Assembly (NCBI RefSeq): GCF_022458985.1
Contig: NC_061782.1
Coordinates: forward strand, 7,023,672 to 7,087,671
Reading direction: 5' to 3'
Length of the DNA stretch: 64,000 bases
From: Mugil cephalus
Lineage: Eukaryota; Chordata; Actinopteri; Mugiliformes; Mugilidae
The number at the start of each line of letters is the position of its first letter. The first letter of the stretch is position 1. This document shows positions 1-12,342 of the stretch, piece by piece. A program made the translations under genes and the position numbers. The notes beneath the pieces were generated by a model. It searched no databases, was not told where the DNA came from, and was given only the letters and a program-made list of their open reading frames with translations.

Positions 1-934
1 GAGATGAAAAAAAGAAAAAAAATCATCCCTAAAACATTAACATGCCACAAGACTGACTCCCACCGTCCCAGCAGAATTACCAAATGACTGGCCTGCTGTT
101 TGTTTTTGTCCCGGGGACACTTTTAATAAAAAGGTCTGCGGCCTCGCTGAGTGTATCTCCATCCTTCAGGAAGGACGGCCACATTTTATCCATCAGCCCG
201 GCCTCCTGTCATCTAAGCCCAGCGAAATTAAATCAATGTCTGAAACCAGAGCCGAGGCCTCAACTGCACCAAACAGAAATAGAAAATCTAGTTTTGCTGT
301 CTGCTAATGACATTAGTGCGTTCCCTAAATGGTCGCCTACCGTCGTCAAAGAGGAACACAACAGGGATATAATTACAGGAGGAACACTCACGTCTCCATT
401 TTCCTGTAAAACACACAACCTGCCAGGACGCTTTATGGATTACCCCAAACACAAACGCACACAAATACGTGGCCCACGCTCTCCTCTGGCAGGTAATGAT
501 TCATTTCTCCTCCGTATCATGTTATCCCTCGTAATTAAGCTTCTCAAGGTGAACTACAAGGAGAATCGGAAACCACATGTTATTGACCATGTGAGAAATT
601 CATTAAAAGAGCTGAATAAGTGTCATTTGAGCCCTCCTTTCAATTTCCGCTAACGGGGTGAGATGAAAGGCATATCGCAGGAAGGGAGGGAGGGGAGGGA
701 GGAAAAAAAAATTGCTGTCATTTTCCACGTATGTGTTAATTTCCATTCAGGGGCCAGACGGCATTGTCAGTGTGTATTGTTGTCACTGTCAAACATCCAA
801 AAAGAGATGTCTGATATTGGCTGCAATAATGCTCTGTAATAATCATTCCTCATGAGGGGGGAAATATAAGAACTGTGATTCACTTGACCGCCTGTTTTTT
901 AAACATCTGGATGCTTCATGTCTTCTCTGTGCAG
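1..934 (+). other. ret: ret intron 1 (3' part)
   Basis: This stretch before the first visible ret exon has no reading frame that resembles a protein family; the 189-codon open frame across 84-653 looks accidental. It ends in a pyrimidine-rich acceptor and AG at 933-934. At 574-593 there is an inverted pair of E-box-like hexamers (CACATG and CATGTG, 8 bases apart), with a homeodomain-type TAATTA core nearby at about 531-536. Vertebrate ret intron 1 is known to hold neural-crest and enteric enhancers, so a regulatory role is possible but is only inferred here. Confidence 0.6.
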
Positions 935-3900
935 GAGCGACAGGGCTCTACTTCCCTCAGAATGAGTACGTTGAAACGGTGTACGTGGGCTTACCAGCGG
1001 GGACGCCCATCCTGCAGGTGCACGCCATGCTGGACAGCGACATGGAGCGGCCTCACTTCCACCTGTGCTGGATTAGCTCTCTCAGACGTCCCGCCTACAC
1101 CTCCTGGTTCCAAATGGACGTCCACACTGGAATACTTTCCCTGAACAAAACCCTGGAGGAGAGCGACTTCGCCATGCTGTGTGAGTTTGAAAACCCAGCT
1201 TTTTATTTTGATGGTAATGTGCAGTCCCAGTTCAGTGCCAGGTATCTTCTCCTGCACATAAGAGTGAATTACTTTCCTGACGTATATGCTCCTTGCATAC
1301 TAATAACGCGTTGGCTCTGTGCTCGGTTTTCTGCCTTCAGGATGATAATGTGATTGCATAAACGCTGAGAAAGAGCTCAGTCATCAAAAAAGAGCACTGT
1401 CTGAGATTAAAAGGCCTCTTTGCTTTGTTTTTTTTTGTTTTTGCTGTGCATCTCATCAGATCAAATGCCATGGTCTGTGAAGAAGTTAGTCCTCCATGCC
1501 ATGGTTTTACCTGACTTCTCTAAGAGGTCCCTGTGCATCACCAAGAACTCCCCTCGGATCACCCTGGACTTCGTTAACGTCTCGATGCCTCGGTGTGCTC
1601 AGACAGACATGAAGGAGCTGTGCTTCCCTCACAGGGACGTCTCTAGCCCGCACATCATGGAAAACAGGTTCCCCGGGCCCTTGCGGCAGCTTCGACGTCT
1701 CACAAGACTAAACATCTGCCCCAACTACACCATCACTTATAACGTGGAGTCAGGTTAGACACACCAAAAAAGCAGAGATTTCTCTACTCTCTAGCATTTT
1801 AGGCAGCTACACCGCTGTGCCGTGGCTGCAGACACATGCTTGTTGTTCCTCTTGTCCTCAGATACCCCGGCACCGTTTGCCGTCAACGAGAACACCACGG
1901 AGCTGGTGGTGACCGCTCCGTTGGACCGGGAGGAGAGCGAGTTCTACCGGCTCCTGCTGGTTTGCACAGTCCGAACGGAGACGGTCATCACCAAGGTGGA
2001 GACTTCACTGGACGTTTTTGTCAACGACGAGGACGATAACGCGCCGTACGTGAACGGAACGGACACAGCTGATATTATCATCAGCTTCAACCGGACCAAG
2101 GTGAGAGCTTATCTGGTTGGATCTGTTTACGGACTCATTTATCTATTTATTTTACGTTCAGCTTCAAGTGTCTCACTTTGACTTTTATTTTTTCAGGGTG
2201 GATCTTTTGGCACCTTGTTCGTCTTTGACAGGGATTTAACCCCCATCTTCCCCATAGACCAGAGTCACAATAAGTACGTGGGGACTCTGAACAACAGTGA
2301 CCCGTGGATAAAGGAAACATTTGACATAAAAGACACCTTCAGTGAAAAGAAAGCAGCTCCCGGAGGCATCCGAGAGACCGTTCACGAATACCGTCAGTAA
2401 AGCAGAGCCTGTTGAAACTGAGGTTTTCTTTTTGTGAGGTTTACAGATTTTCACAAGTTTTTTCTTTTCTTTTTCTTTAGAGCTAGTCCTGAAGAGGAAC
2501 CTTTACGTGACGGAGAATCGCACCCTCCTCCTGGACTACCGGGTCAACGACACCACCTACCCCGGACAAGAGGGGACGGTGCTGCTGCACTTCAACGTCA
2601 CCATCTTACCGGTCCACATCAGCTTCGCCAACATCACACACACGTTCACGCTGGCACGCAGAGCTTCTGTCTACGCACAGGTGCTCGTGACTACTTACAA
2701 TACCGACCTTGAACTCTCTGTTCACACTGCTGCTGTCGTGAATGAGGATGTTTATACGTCATTTGAAGATCGGCCTGCACAATTTAGTCTGATCAGCCAC
2801 AACATTATGACCACTGACGGGAGAAAGAAATAAAATTTAAACCATCTTGTGACAACAGTGTTCTGCTGGGAAACTTTTAGACCTGGCATCCATCCATTCC
2901 ATAGCAATGACACAGCAGGATGCAGCTTGACACAGACATACACACAAAAACACAAAAAAAGCATGAAGAGCAGCTAAATCCCAAACTGATCAAGTGTCTG
3001 TGGAATGATCCACAGAGGTTGGTCATAATGTTATGCCTGATCGGTGTATAGTACAATCTTTTCCTCATTATGGCCTAATGAGCTGGAAAGACTCCAACAT
3101 ATGGATCGAAAACTTTCCTTTTCACAATGATCAATATTGTCCCCCGTGTAAAAGGCCATTCATTTCAATACTTAATTTCATTTAAATTGTTGGCCAATGA
3201 CGATGAACAAGTGTCTTCTTTTATTAAAAAAACATCTTTCTTGCTGAAAGACAAAAAAAAAAAAAACACATCTGATCTACAAGCAATATATTGGTATGTA
3301 ATGAGCTGCAAAACTTAAGTAAAAGTTTCTTTGGCCATGAACAATTAATAGGCCACGAGAGCTGCTATTTTAGTGCAAATAGGAAGTCAGACTTACTAAA
3401 AAAAAAAAAGACTAGTCCACAGACTTGATGCTGAAATAAGTTATCTCTCAATGAGAGATTTTTTCTCAGTTATTTACATTTATTATACCAAAATCAAAAC
3501 CATTTAACATCTTCAAAAACATCCCTGACTCTCACTGAAACATACCGAGAGACTGCCACCTGCTGGCAGTCAGTAAAACAAGGAATTTAGTTAATCACAG
3601 CCGTCCACGGCGGCTGTCTGCATATCTCATCTTCACCGATACTGCTGTCATTCACATTTTAAATCTCCGATTTCTGTCTCCTGTCAGGTTGGCAGGGTTT
3701 GTGTTGAAAACTGTCAGCAGTTCGACGGCTTCAGTGTCACGTACCGACTGGAGGTACCGGATAAGAACATGTCTGCTGACTCGCTGTCCTGCTACGCAGC
3801 CATAAGCATCACCCAGGGCCCAGATGAGATGTGGGGGCTGCTGTACGTGAACGACTCTGAGGTGCTGAGCAAGCCCGAGTGCCAGGACCTTCAGTACCTT

Positions 3901-6900
3901 GTTGTTGCTCAGGAGGGACACACACAGCTTGAGGCCAGCACTCAGATCCTCATCGTACTAGATGGTGAAGGTAAGACTGCAACAGCCCAGAGCCCCTTTA
4001 TATTTCCTTCGCAAAGTGCTCCCAAAAGCTTAAAAAGAATCTCATCTGTGCCAGTCTTTAATCTACATCACTAAATAGACTCTTTACAGCGGATTTACCC
4101 TTTCCCACGTGTCCTTTTAAGATTTTCGGTAACACTTTCTATGAAGGTTGTATTTATAATGCCCTATGAATGCACTCATAATATTTTATAAAGTGTCTAT
4201 AAAGCATTATAATGGTCATTATTACCATCTATACATATTCACAAGTCGTCATAACCAACTTCCTGATGCATTATGACAACTGGTTATGAATGATTGTAAT
4301 GTTAATCTGAATAGTGCATTAGAAATATGTCAATATCTGCCTAGTCACTTGTTAATGTTATGATGCATCATAACTACTTTGCTTTGCTAAATGTGCATAG
4401 TGATGCATAATGAGTTTTGACTTCGCCTATAGTGCTTTATATCTGTAGTTATAAGTATATGTAATAAAGTTATAATAATGTATACATCTCCCTACAGCAC
4501 ACAGTCATAAAAAGCTATGCAATTTCATAAGTGCTATTTGTCAGCTCTAAGTAAAGTAACAAGAATATGACACTATTATTAACAGATATAAGTTACTATG
4601 AGTAATTAAAAGGTGCAATGAACTAAGTCCTGAGTCTGGCATCTTTACCCCATATGCACAATGTTAATATCATAGGTGTTATTTGTCAGCTTTAGGTAAA
4701 TTAGTGCAAATGAGGTGTTGTGGATATAAGACTATTATAAACAAATATGAGGCACAATGAAATGAGAGCCTGGACAGTAAAGACAAAAGGAATGCATTTA
4801 GTTCACTTTATTTTCATTTAAACCAACACACATGATCAGAATGATTATCAATGTCCTGTATAAAGAAGCGGTTAAATGCCAACCCGGTGTCACAGTGGAT
4901 GTGAAACTGTCACGAAAATGAATCTATTGTTTGGTGCCTGCCGATTTTTCTCAAATTTGCCGCTCGAAACGAATTTCCAACTGATGTATTTCAATTGGAA
5001 GTTATTTCGTGAGGACGACTGTCAATGTGACACTGCGCAATGAAGAGGTTTGATTTAATTTAATTTATACTAGATTTGTAATGGTCTTATTTCGGTTTTT
5101 AATGTAACGTCAATTTTGCTGCAGGATTCGGCACTTTGAGATTCGAAAAAAAATTAATGGTTATTTGTTATATCGGTCTCTTATACAGGATCGCTAGAAA
5201 TGTCCGCGTTTATTGAATGCCGTCAGATATTATTTTGATATCGTTTTTATTAATATTATTATTATTGTAGAAATGTCATTCCTTAGTCCATGACCCCTGA
5301 CCCCACCCACCTCCGTCCCCAGCTCCTCCCACTGTCGTAAAGCATTGACTGTATGTACTAGTCGTAAAGCGGCTTTTCTTTCCTTTCTCTGCTGAGCCCT
5401 CTCCAGGACAGGTAGGTCGTCTCTCTGTCCTGCTAGTGTTTTGTGAGCTAATGCCTTACTTTGCTTACATGAAGCACATCGTTTACATATTAAAGCAATG
5501 ATTTCGAATGGTTTCAATCATTAAACGCAAGAATATGAAAACGATCTAATTTGTGAGTTAAAACTAGCCGTGTCTGGTAACTTTCGTGTAGCTAGCTTAA
5601 GCCACCTACGGGTAATCTGCGCTGCCTGCATGATATGCGGTAACACAATGTCTCATTAGGCTGCTTTAAACAAAAAACGTGATCTGCTTATGTGTTTTCA
5701 ATCAAACCCTTCTGCATAAAAAAACAAACCCAGCTAGGGCACTAAAGATTTGCCTCTGTTCTTCTTGTAGTTGCTGTCAAACCATCTCCTGACCTCTGAC
5801 CCTGAATCACCTCACCAACCCAAAGGCACTTTTAAGAGACACATCTCTAGGACACATCTCTTGTGGCCTGTTTCATGTGTTTGTGTAATGTGCTCAGAGC
5901 ATTGATGATCATTCTGATTATGTGTGTTGGTTTAAATGAAAACAAAGTGAACTAAATGCATTCCTTTTGTCTTTACTGTCCAGGCTCTCATTTCATTGTG
6001 CCTCCTATTTGTTTATAATAGTCTTATATCCACAACTAATTTACCTAAAGCTGACAAATAACACCTATGATATTAACATTGTGCATATGAGGTAAAGATG
6101 CCAGACTCAGGACTTAGTTCATTGCACCTTTTAATTACTCATAGTAACTTATATCTGTTAATAATAGTGTCAAATTCTTGTCACTTTACTTAGTGCTGAC
6201 AAATAGCACTTATGAAATTGCATAGCTGTTTATAACTGTGTGCTGTAGGGAGATGTATGCATTATTATAACTTTATTACATATACTTATAACTACAGATA
6301 TAAAGCACTATAGGCGAAGTCAAAACTCATTATGCATCACTATGCACATTTAGCAAAGCAAAGTAGTTATGATGCATTATAAAATGAACAAGTGACTAGG
6401 CAGATATTGACATATTTCTAATGCACTATTCAGATTAAAATTACAATCATTCATAACCAGTTGTCATAATGCATCAGGAAGTTGGTTATGACGACTTGTG
6501 AATATGTATAGATGGTAATAATGACTATTATAATGCTTTATAGGCACCTTATAAAACATTATGAGTGCATTATAAATACAACCTTCATAGAAAGTGTTAC
6601 CAGATTTTCTTATGCGTGTCCTTGGCTCTGCTGTACATAGCTAACAAGGCGAGTCAGGAGAGCCAGCAGCTCCTGTCCTGTGCAGAGAACAGACAGCGTG
6701 GAGACTGTGAGTCTGCCCGGGGCCTGGGGGCAACGACAGGTAGATGCCAGTGGAGGCGAGGCACTGAGAAAGGTATGTTTACTTTTAACATAACTGTGTG
6801 TTTTCGCAATCCAGCTCATCCCTGGATATTAGTCAGACCTTGGAATAATGTCGCCGAAATTAAACGAGAACATGTTTCCCTCAGCGGTGGTGGACGTGGA

Positions 6901-9900
6901 TCAAATTAAATTCCCAGATCCTGCATGTGTATCCTCTTCAGCAATATCCGTTCTGCAACAGGGAGACTAATGAAAAATGTGGTTTTAATTTTGGTAAAAA
7001 CAAGTACCCTGTCATTGGTAGAGCACGCCACACACTGTCATGAGCCAATATTAAAAGTGCTCCGTGCTGCACTGTTAAGAGCTACCATGTGTTTTTGTGA
7101 CTGTAAACTACTTGTGGCTTACATACCGATCTATGCTGTTTGTTGTCAGGTTGCATCTGGTTGTTTTCCTCTCGAAGTTATATCCGTTTTCTCCGTCCCT
7201 CATTTTTTCAGGGATATCTGAAAATTATTCAACGTGCTCCCCTGACCTGAGGACATGTCCAGACAGTGTTTGCGACGCAGTGGAGAGCAAAGACATATCA
7301 CTCTGCCCGCAAGACTGCACAAGTATGAAACACGCGCTTTGATTTTTAAAATACTGATCTTAACTATATGAATATTCTGCAACATGTAGGTTACGTTAAC
7401 ACTTAATTTCTCTCTGCAGCCGAGCCCGTCATCGGAGGCCACGAACGAGGCTTGAGTGGGAACGGGATTAAGGCCTGCTTCGGCACCTGCTACTGCTTCT
7501 CTGATAAATGCTTCTGTGAGAAGGACGACATTGAGGGTAGGTTGACATGAATCACACAAACCTGCAGGAAAAAATTATCTCCACAAGCTCTTAAGTGATC
7601 CCATCTTAAAGAAAATGAACTGCGCACTCTCCTTCAGAGGCCATATGCGACGACATGTGCAAGACCATCATTGCCACGGCTCTGCTACTCTCCTTCATCG
7701 TGTCCATCCTCCTGTCCTCATACTTCATCCACCGGTACCACAAGAACTCACCCAAGCCCCCGATAGCGTCAGCTGAGATGACTTTCCGCCGACCAGCTCC
7801 GGCCTATCCCATCAGCTTCCCTGCGAACAACTTGCGCCGCGGCTCGCAGGAATCCATCGAGACTGACACGTTCAAAATACCTGTAAGCCTTCAGCCTTTT
7901 CACTTTTAATCCCCCCCTGTGTTGTACGCACACACCGGATCATTTAAGAAGTTTAAAGCGTCATTGTGTTTTCTCAACAGGAGGATCCAAAGTGGGAGTT
8001 TCCTCGTAAAAACCTTGTTCTCGGCAAGACTTTAGGAGAAGGAGAGTTTGGGAAAGTTGTCAAGGCGACGGCATTCAGGCTGAAAGGAAAAGCTGGATAC
8101 ACCACTGTGGCTGTGAAAATGCTTAAAGGTAAAACTAGCCAAGGCAAAGACCAGGCGAGGCTGGAAGTAAGGGTGATATATGAGGAGAGTGAAGGTCTGA
8201 ATGGATGAATGGTTTCATCATTACGTTCCCCTCTTTTTCCTCCGCTGCAGAAAACGCTTCACATAGCGAGCTGCGTGACCTGCTGTCAGAATTCACTTTA
8301 CTGAAGCAAGTCAACCATCCTCACGTCATAAAGATGTATGGAGCATGCAGCCAGGAGGGTAAGATCTCAGCCCTTTTTTGCCATCCACGGCCAGGGCATG
8401 TGTGTTGCACATTTTAACTGACCGCTGCATTTCTCTGAATAGGTCCATTGTATCTCATCGTTGAGTACGCCAAGTATGGGTCACTCCGTAATTTCCTGCG
8501 AGAGAGCCGGAAAGTTGGCCCGAGCTACATGGGCAGGGATGCCAACAGAAACTCCAGCTACCTGGAGAACCCAGACGACAGGGCACTCACCATGGGGGAC
8601 CTGATCTCCTTTGCGTGGCAGATCTCCAGAGGCATGCAATACCTGGCAGAAATGAAGGTATTTGGAAGAGGAAAGGTCATCAAGTTTAAAGTGCAATTTT
8701 AAATATCATACATGGTAAGGAGTTGATGTGTCAGTTATAGATATTAAAGGATCTGGAGTCTCATCTGACATGTTTTAGCAAAAATAGATGCAAACTGAAG
8801 CGGAGGATCTGAAGACAGTTATAATTATTTGCTTGTGTGAGCTCTGTGAAGCATCTTTAAAGCAGCATGCTGCTCCGACAGCTCGTTCACAGGGACCTCG
8901 CAGCACGAAATGTCCTCGTGGCCGAAGGACGGAAGATGAAGATCTCCGACTTTGGCCTTTCCAGAGACGTCTACGAAGAGGATTCCTATGTTAAGAGGAG
9001 CAAGGTAAAGAGATATAAATGTGTTCTGTTTGCTTGTATTTATCGCAAAACAATTAAAATGAAAATTAACATGCTCTATTTCTCTATGTGCCAGGGCCGT
9101 ATACCTGTGAAATGGATGGCAATAGAGTCGCTGTTCGATCACATCTACACAACGCAAAGTGACGTGTGAGTATGATCAGAATTTGGAAAAGTTATTCATG
9201 CACTTTTAAGCAGCTACGGTCAGTTTCCAAACCAGCAGCTAGTTTCTGTTCAAAGGCGACAAAATTTACGCCTATAACCCTCAACAATTATCATGTTTTC
9301 TATTGTTTGTTGGGTCTGTGCAAAAAAAATATATATATATATTTGTAGTTTTACCGGAGCGTACTGCTACCATCTGATAAATAAGTGACCACATAATCCC
9401 TTACTAAAACCACAGAGGGATTTTAATCTTTTTTTTTTTGCATATATATGACTAAACAAATGGGAGCTTTAGTGGCGCTGATATCGAGATTATGTTATCT
9501 AGTTTTACCGGGTTTCCTGTCCAAGCTACACTAACCACTTGCCTCTGGCTGTAGCATCACATTTAATTAAAGTGGTATTGACTTTCGTACAACTAAGAAG
9601 GTTATCTATGGTTATTTATTTATATGCTTATTCGCACGGCGGGACTAGTTTCACCGGTAATTTCTAATAATCACAGAGGTTGTCTGTGATCTCAATCGCG
9701 TGCGAATTGTCCATGTCCGTGATTTGTCAAGTAAAAATTACATTGACATGTCTGTGATTTAGGGATGTAATCAAACTTTTGTTTGATTTGTGTCTATTTC
9801 CTGCCCCTTGTCACTTAAGAATCATAAAGGATGTGCAAGAGTTAGGCTGCAAAGTTGAGATGTCGCTGAACTATTCACCTGTTTGGACGGACAAAATGAT

Positions 9901-12342
9901 TAAATTAAACATTAATGCGTTCATCAACATAGGTCGGTCTGATTTAAATACCGCCAGGTTGTTGGTAATTTCTTCCCCTGGATAAATAGGCATTTAAAAC
10001 CGTCTCTGACACTCGGTGGAACAAGACGGGAAGTAGCAGAGCCACAACAACGGTATGTTACGAATAGGGTTTATAACTCTCCTTATGCTTTTTCTTCCAG
10101 CTGGTCCTTTGGTGTGCTGTTGTGGGAAATAGTGACTCTGGGAGGAAACCCGTACCCAGGCATCGCTCCTGAGCGCCTGTTTAACCTCCTCAAGACTGGC
10201 TACCGGATGGAGAGACCAGAAAACTGCTCGGAGGAAATGTGAGCTCTGTCGTGCATCCACATCTCCTCATTTCTACTGGGTGCTATAACTTCCCCAACAC
10301 CACCGCATTAAAGCAGCCGGTCGAGAGAAAACGACCCCGTTGGGAGGATCAAATGTTAAACTGTTTAACCCACTGTGAAACTTTTTACTCCTCCGCAGGT
10401 ACAACCTCATGCTCCGATGCTGGAAGCAGGAATCTGACAAGAGGCCGACATTCTCAGACATCAGCAAAGAACTGGAAAAGATGATGGTGAAAAGTCGGGT
10501 ATGTTGAAGCTATAAAATACATCAGGTGTAAGTGATTCATATTCTTTAACTGGAAAGAAGTGGAGGGGACCTATTAATCAACCTCTTTCCATTCATTACT
10601 GGCACATTGTTTGACAGAAGGTTAGCGATAGGTCTTTGAGATTTGACTGTCAGTGGTTAGTTTTTAGCTTTCCACTCAGCGTCCACGTTGCAGCTGGCCC
10701 AACATGAGCAGTAGTTATTTTCTGCTGGACAACGTGCGACGCCCCGTCAGCTTAACATTCAGAGCCACTATCCACTCAGACGCATGCTGTGTGCTACTCC
10801 GTTAGACCTGCCACTCTCCCTCGCACACTTCAGATACCATAATTAGCGTTTGAAGAGCGGTCCCAAAATGTGGCCTTGCCCAGTGTAATCACAGAGCATA
10901 CCAGACAGGCTCCCGCTGTTCAAGTGAGGCTAAATATGGAGCGTTTAAAGAGACGGGAACGCAGATGCCCCGTCAGTTCTTCGCTGTTATCAAAAAAAAG
11001 AGCTGGTGGTCGTTGAACGTGACGAGGTGAAAGTTGTTGGACAAGCGCGTGCGTGCGTGGGACCTTGAAAGTCTAAGCCTAACATGCCTTGAATGAGCTC
11101 TTCCTTAATCACCCTAATCGCCCCCTCATCTGCTCCTGTCAGGATTACCTGGACCTGGCGGCGTCCACGCCGGCCGATGCCCTGCTGTACGACGACGCCC
11201 TCTCTGAAGAGGACACACCACTAGTGGACTGTAATAACGCCCCTCTCCCTCGAACCCTCCCCTCCACATGGATTGAAAACAAGCTCTATGGTAGAATCTC
11301 CCATGCATTTACTCGATTTTAGAAACAGGACACACAACACAAGCTCTCTTTTTTGGCAAGTTGTGATTGGCTTTTTCCGTAGTCAAGTGTGTGTGACTGT
11401 GTGACCTAGGCATGCCTTTTTGCTGATAAATGCTGACATAGCTCCCATTTCATCGTAAATGAGAGGCTCAGTGAGAGAGGAAAAAAAAAAAAAAAAAAAG
11501 ATCTTGTGTCTTTTGTTTCGTTTTATTCGGACCTGCTTCTAATGTACATGAATGCTGACCAAAACAATTGCCACATATGTAAATACTGGATATACCTTTT
11601 CATCCTAATTTATACGCTCATACTCGTCATTGCTTCATCTGCATTTGATTTTGTAAATAGCTCCTTTTTGCACTCCACTGCATCTCCATTGTCCACATTT
11701 CATTATTTGTTTGCACTGGAGGAAACAGTGTGTCACATTTGAAACAGGTCCTCGCTGAATCAATCCACTCACTGTGGCTTGAATTCCAGATTGTGTTAAA
11801 TTTCCTGACTTTCTAATAGTGTATATTAGCTAGAATGATTCCACAATGCTGAACAGAGAAACAGTAAGGCTTTTGAATGCAGCTCTCAGGTGACGCTGAT
11901 GAAAAGTAAAGACCATCTGTGACTAGTTATTTGTATCTGAAGGTACTTGAAGGCATCCCTTAGCAAAATTAAGGGTAACAAGTCTTGATTAATTAAAAAG
12001 AGGCCCAAAAAATAGCAAATTACATTAGGATTTATTTCATACACCAAATATAAAGCCATAACTGTACATCTCTGAAGGACTTGTTTCGGAGACGGCCACT
12101 AAGGAGTTTGATTCGAGAGCCTTACTGTCCACACGCTGTTTATCTTTCACTGAGTGCAGAAAAATGATATGTTCTCGTTTTTAGGCATGTCATACCCGAA
12201 CTGGCCTGAGAAGAGCCCGGTACCGCTCAACAGACATGATGCCACTAATCCAGTCTTTACAAGATATGCCAATGATAGTGTTTATGCAAACTGGATGGCT
12301 TTGCCCTCACCCGCAAAAGCCGTGGACAAGCTCGATAGCTAA
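935..12342 (+). CDS. ret: RET receptor tyrosine kinase, exons 2-20 (5' partial)
   Basis: RET is the signalling receptor for GDNF-family ligands bound to GFRalpha co-receptors, acting at the plasma membrane in enteric nervous system and kidney development. Exons read: 935-1180, 1460-1753, 1862-2100, 2197-2392, 2481-2680, 3688-3970, 6641-6772, 7212-7322, 7420-7536, 7638-7882, 7981-8128, 8251-8358, 8443-8657, 8882-9004, 9095-9165, 10101-10238, 10399-10498, 11143-11290, 12185-12342. Phases all join, giving about 1089 residues; exon 1 with the signal peptide lies upstream. From exon 5 (human numbering) onward most exon lengths equal the human ones I recall. In order: cadherin-like domains (Ca-binding DEDDNAP), cysteine-rich domain, membrane segment (exon at 7638), then kinase with [25 protein letters not shown] and the activation loop [14 protein letters not shown] (Y1062 site) and DSVYANW (Y1096 site) are present. 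The exon at 2481 is joined assuming donor GTCAGT at 2393. Recognition is certain; individual splice sites are inferred. Confidence 0.97.
2785..3052 (+). mobile_element. Short internally deleted Tc1-like element in ret intron 6
   Basis: The left end reads CTGATCAGCCACAACATTAT and the right end, reversed, reads CCGATCAGGCATAACATTAT, so the ends are imperfect terminal inverted repeats, with TA beside each. Interior fragments (GTTCTGCTGGGAAAC, CTGGCATCCATC, TGTCTGTGGAATGATCC) resemble pieces of a common teleost Tc1/mariner-type transposase repeat as I remember it. At about 270 bp it has no usable transposase frame. Family assignment is from memory and not searched. Confidence 0.6.
4128..6601. mobile_element. 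2.5 kb palindromic non-autonomous DNA transposon in ret intron 7
   Basis: The left arm 4128-4853 reappears reverse-complemented at 5900-6601, so each terminal inverted repeat is about 700 bp. The outermost bases are GGTAACACTTTCTATGAAGG on the left and the exact reverse complement on the right. An 8-bp direct repeat, AGATTTTC, sits at 4120-4127 and at 6602-6609 and is a perfect target-site duplication. The roughly 1.05 kb centre has no recognisable transposase. An 8-bp duplication fits hAT, P, Merlin or Zisupton-like superfamilies; I do not assign one. The arms differ by scattered changes and small indels, so the insertion is not brand new. The right end lies only about 40 bp before the ret exon at 6641. 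Confidence 0.9.
9166..10100 (+). other. ret: ret intron 16
   Basis: No coding signal is seen. The motif AGTTTTACCGG or a close variant recurs three times at about 9349, 9501 and 9647, roughly 150 bases apart, within otherwise AT-rich sequence. It could be a decayed tandem repeat or a mobile-element remnant. Confidence 0.4.
11143..11322 (+). CDS. ret: ret alternative end: RET9 isoform tail by read-through of exon 19
   Basis: If the donor at 11291 is not used, translation continues from NKLYG into the intron, adds RISHAFTRF and stops at 11320-11322. That nine-residue tail is the known unique tail of human RET9, and it is identical here. Splicing to the exon at 12185 gives the RET51 tail instead, ending in ...VDKLDS. 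The short form keeps the Y1062 docking motif but lacks the Y1096 site in YANW. Both ends are therefore encoded in this fish. Confidence 0.9.
   Translation, partial: DYLDLAASTPADALLYDDALSEEDTPLVDCNNAPLPRTLPSTWIENKLYGRISHAFTRF

Noticed and set aside
84-653. 189-codon open frame in ret intron 1
   Set aside because: Low-complexity composition, no family resemblance, no conserved splice context; an intronic chance frame.
4845-5900. Possible transposase in the centre of the palindromic element
   Set aside because: The longest frame (95 codons, minus strand, 5230-5517) has no DDE-type or zinc-finger pattern that I can see.
9345-9690. Three AGTTTTACCGG-like motifs about 150 bases apart in ret intron 16
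   Set aside because: Similarity outside the 11-base motif is poor; not enough to call a tandem repeat.
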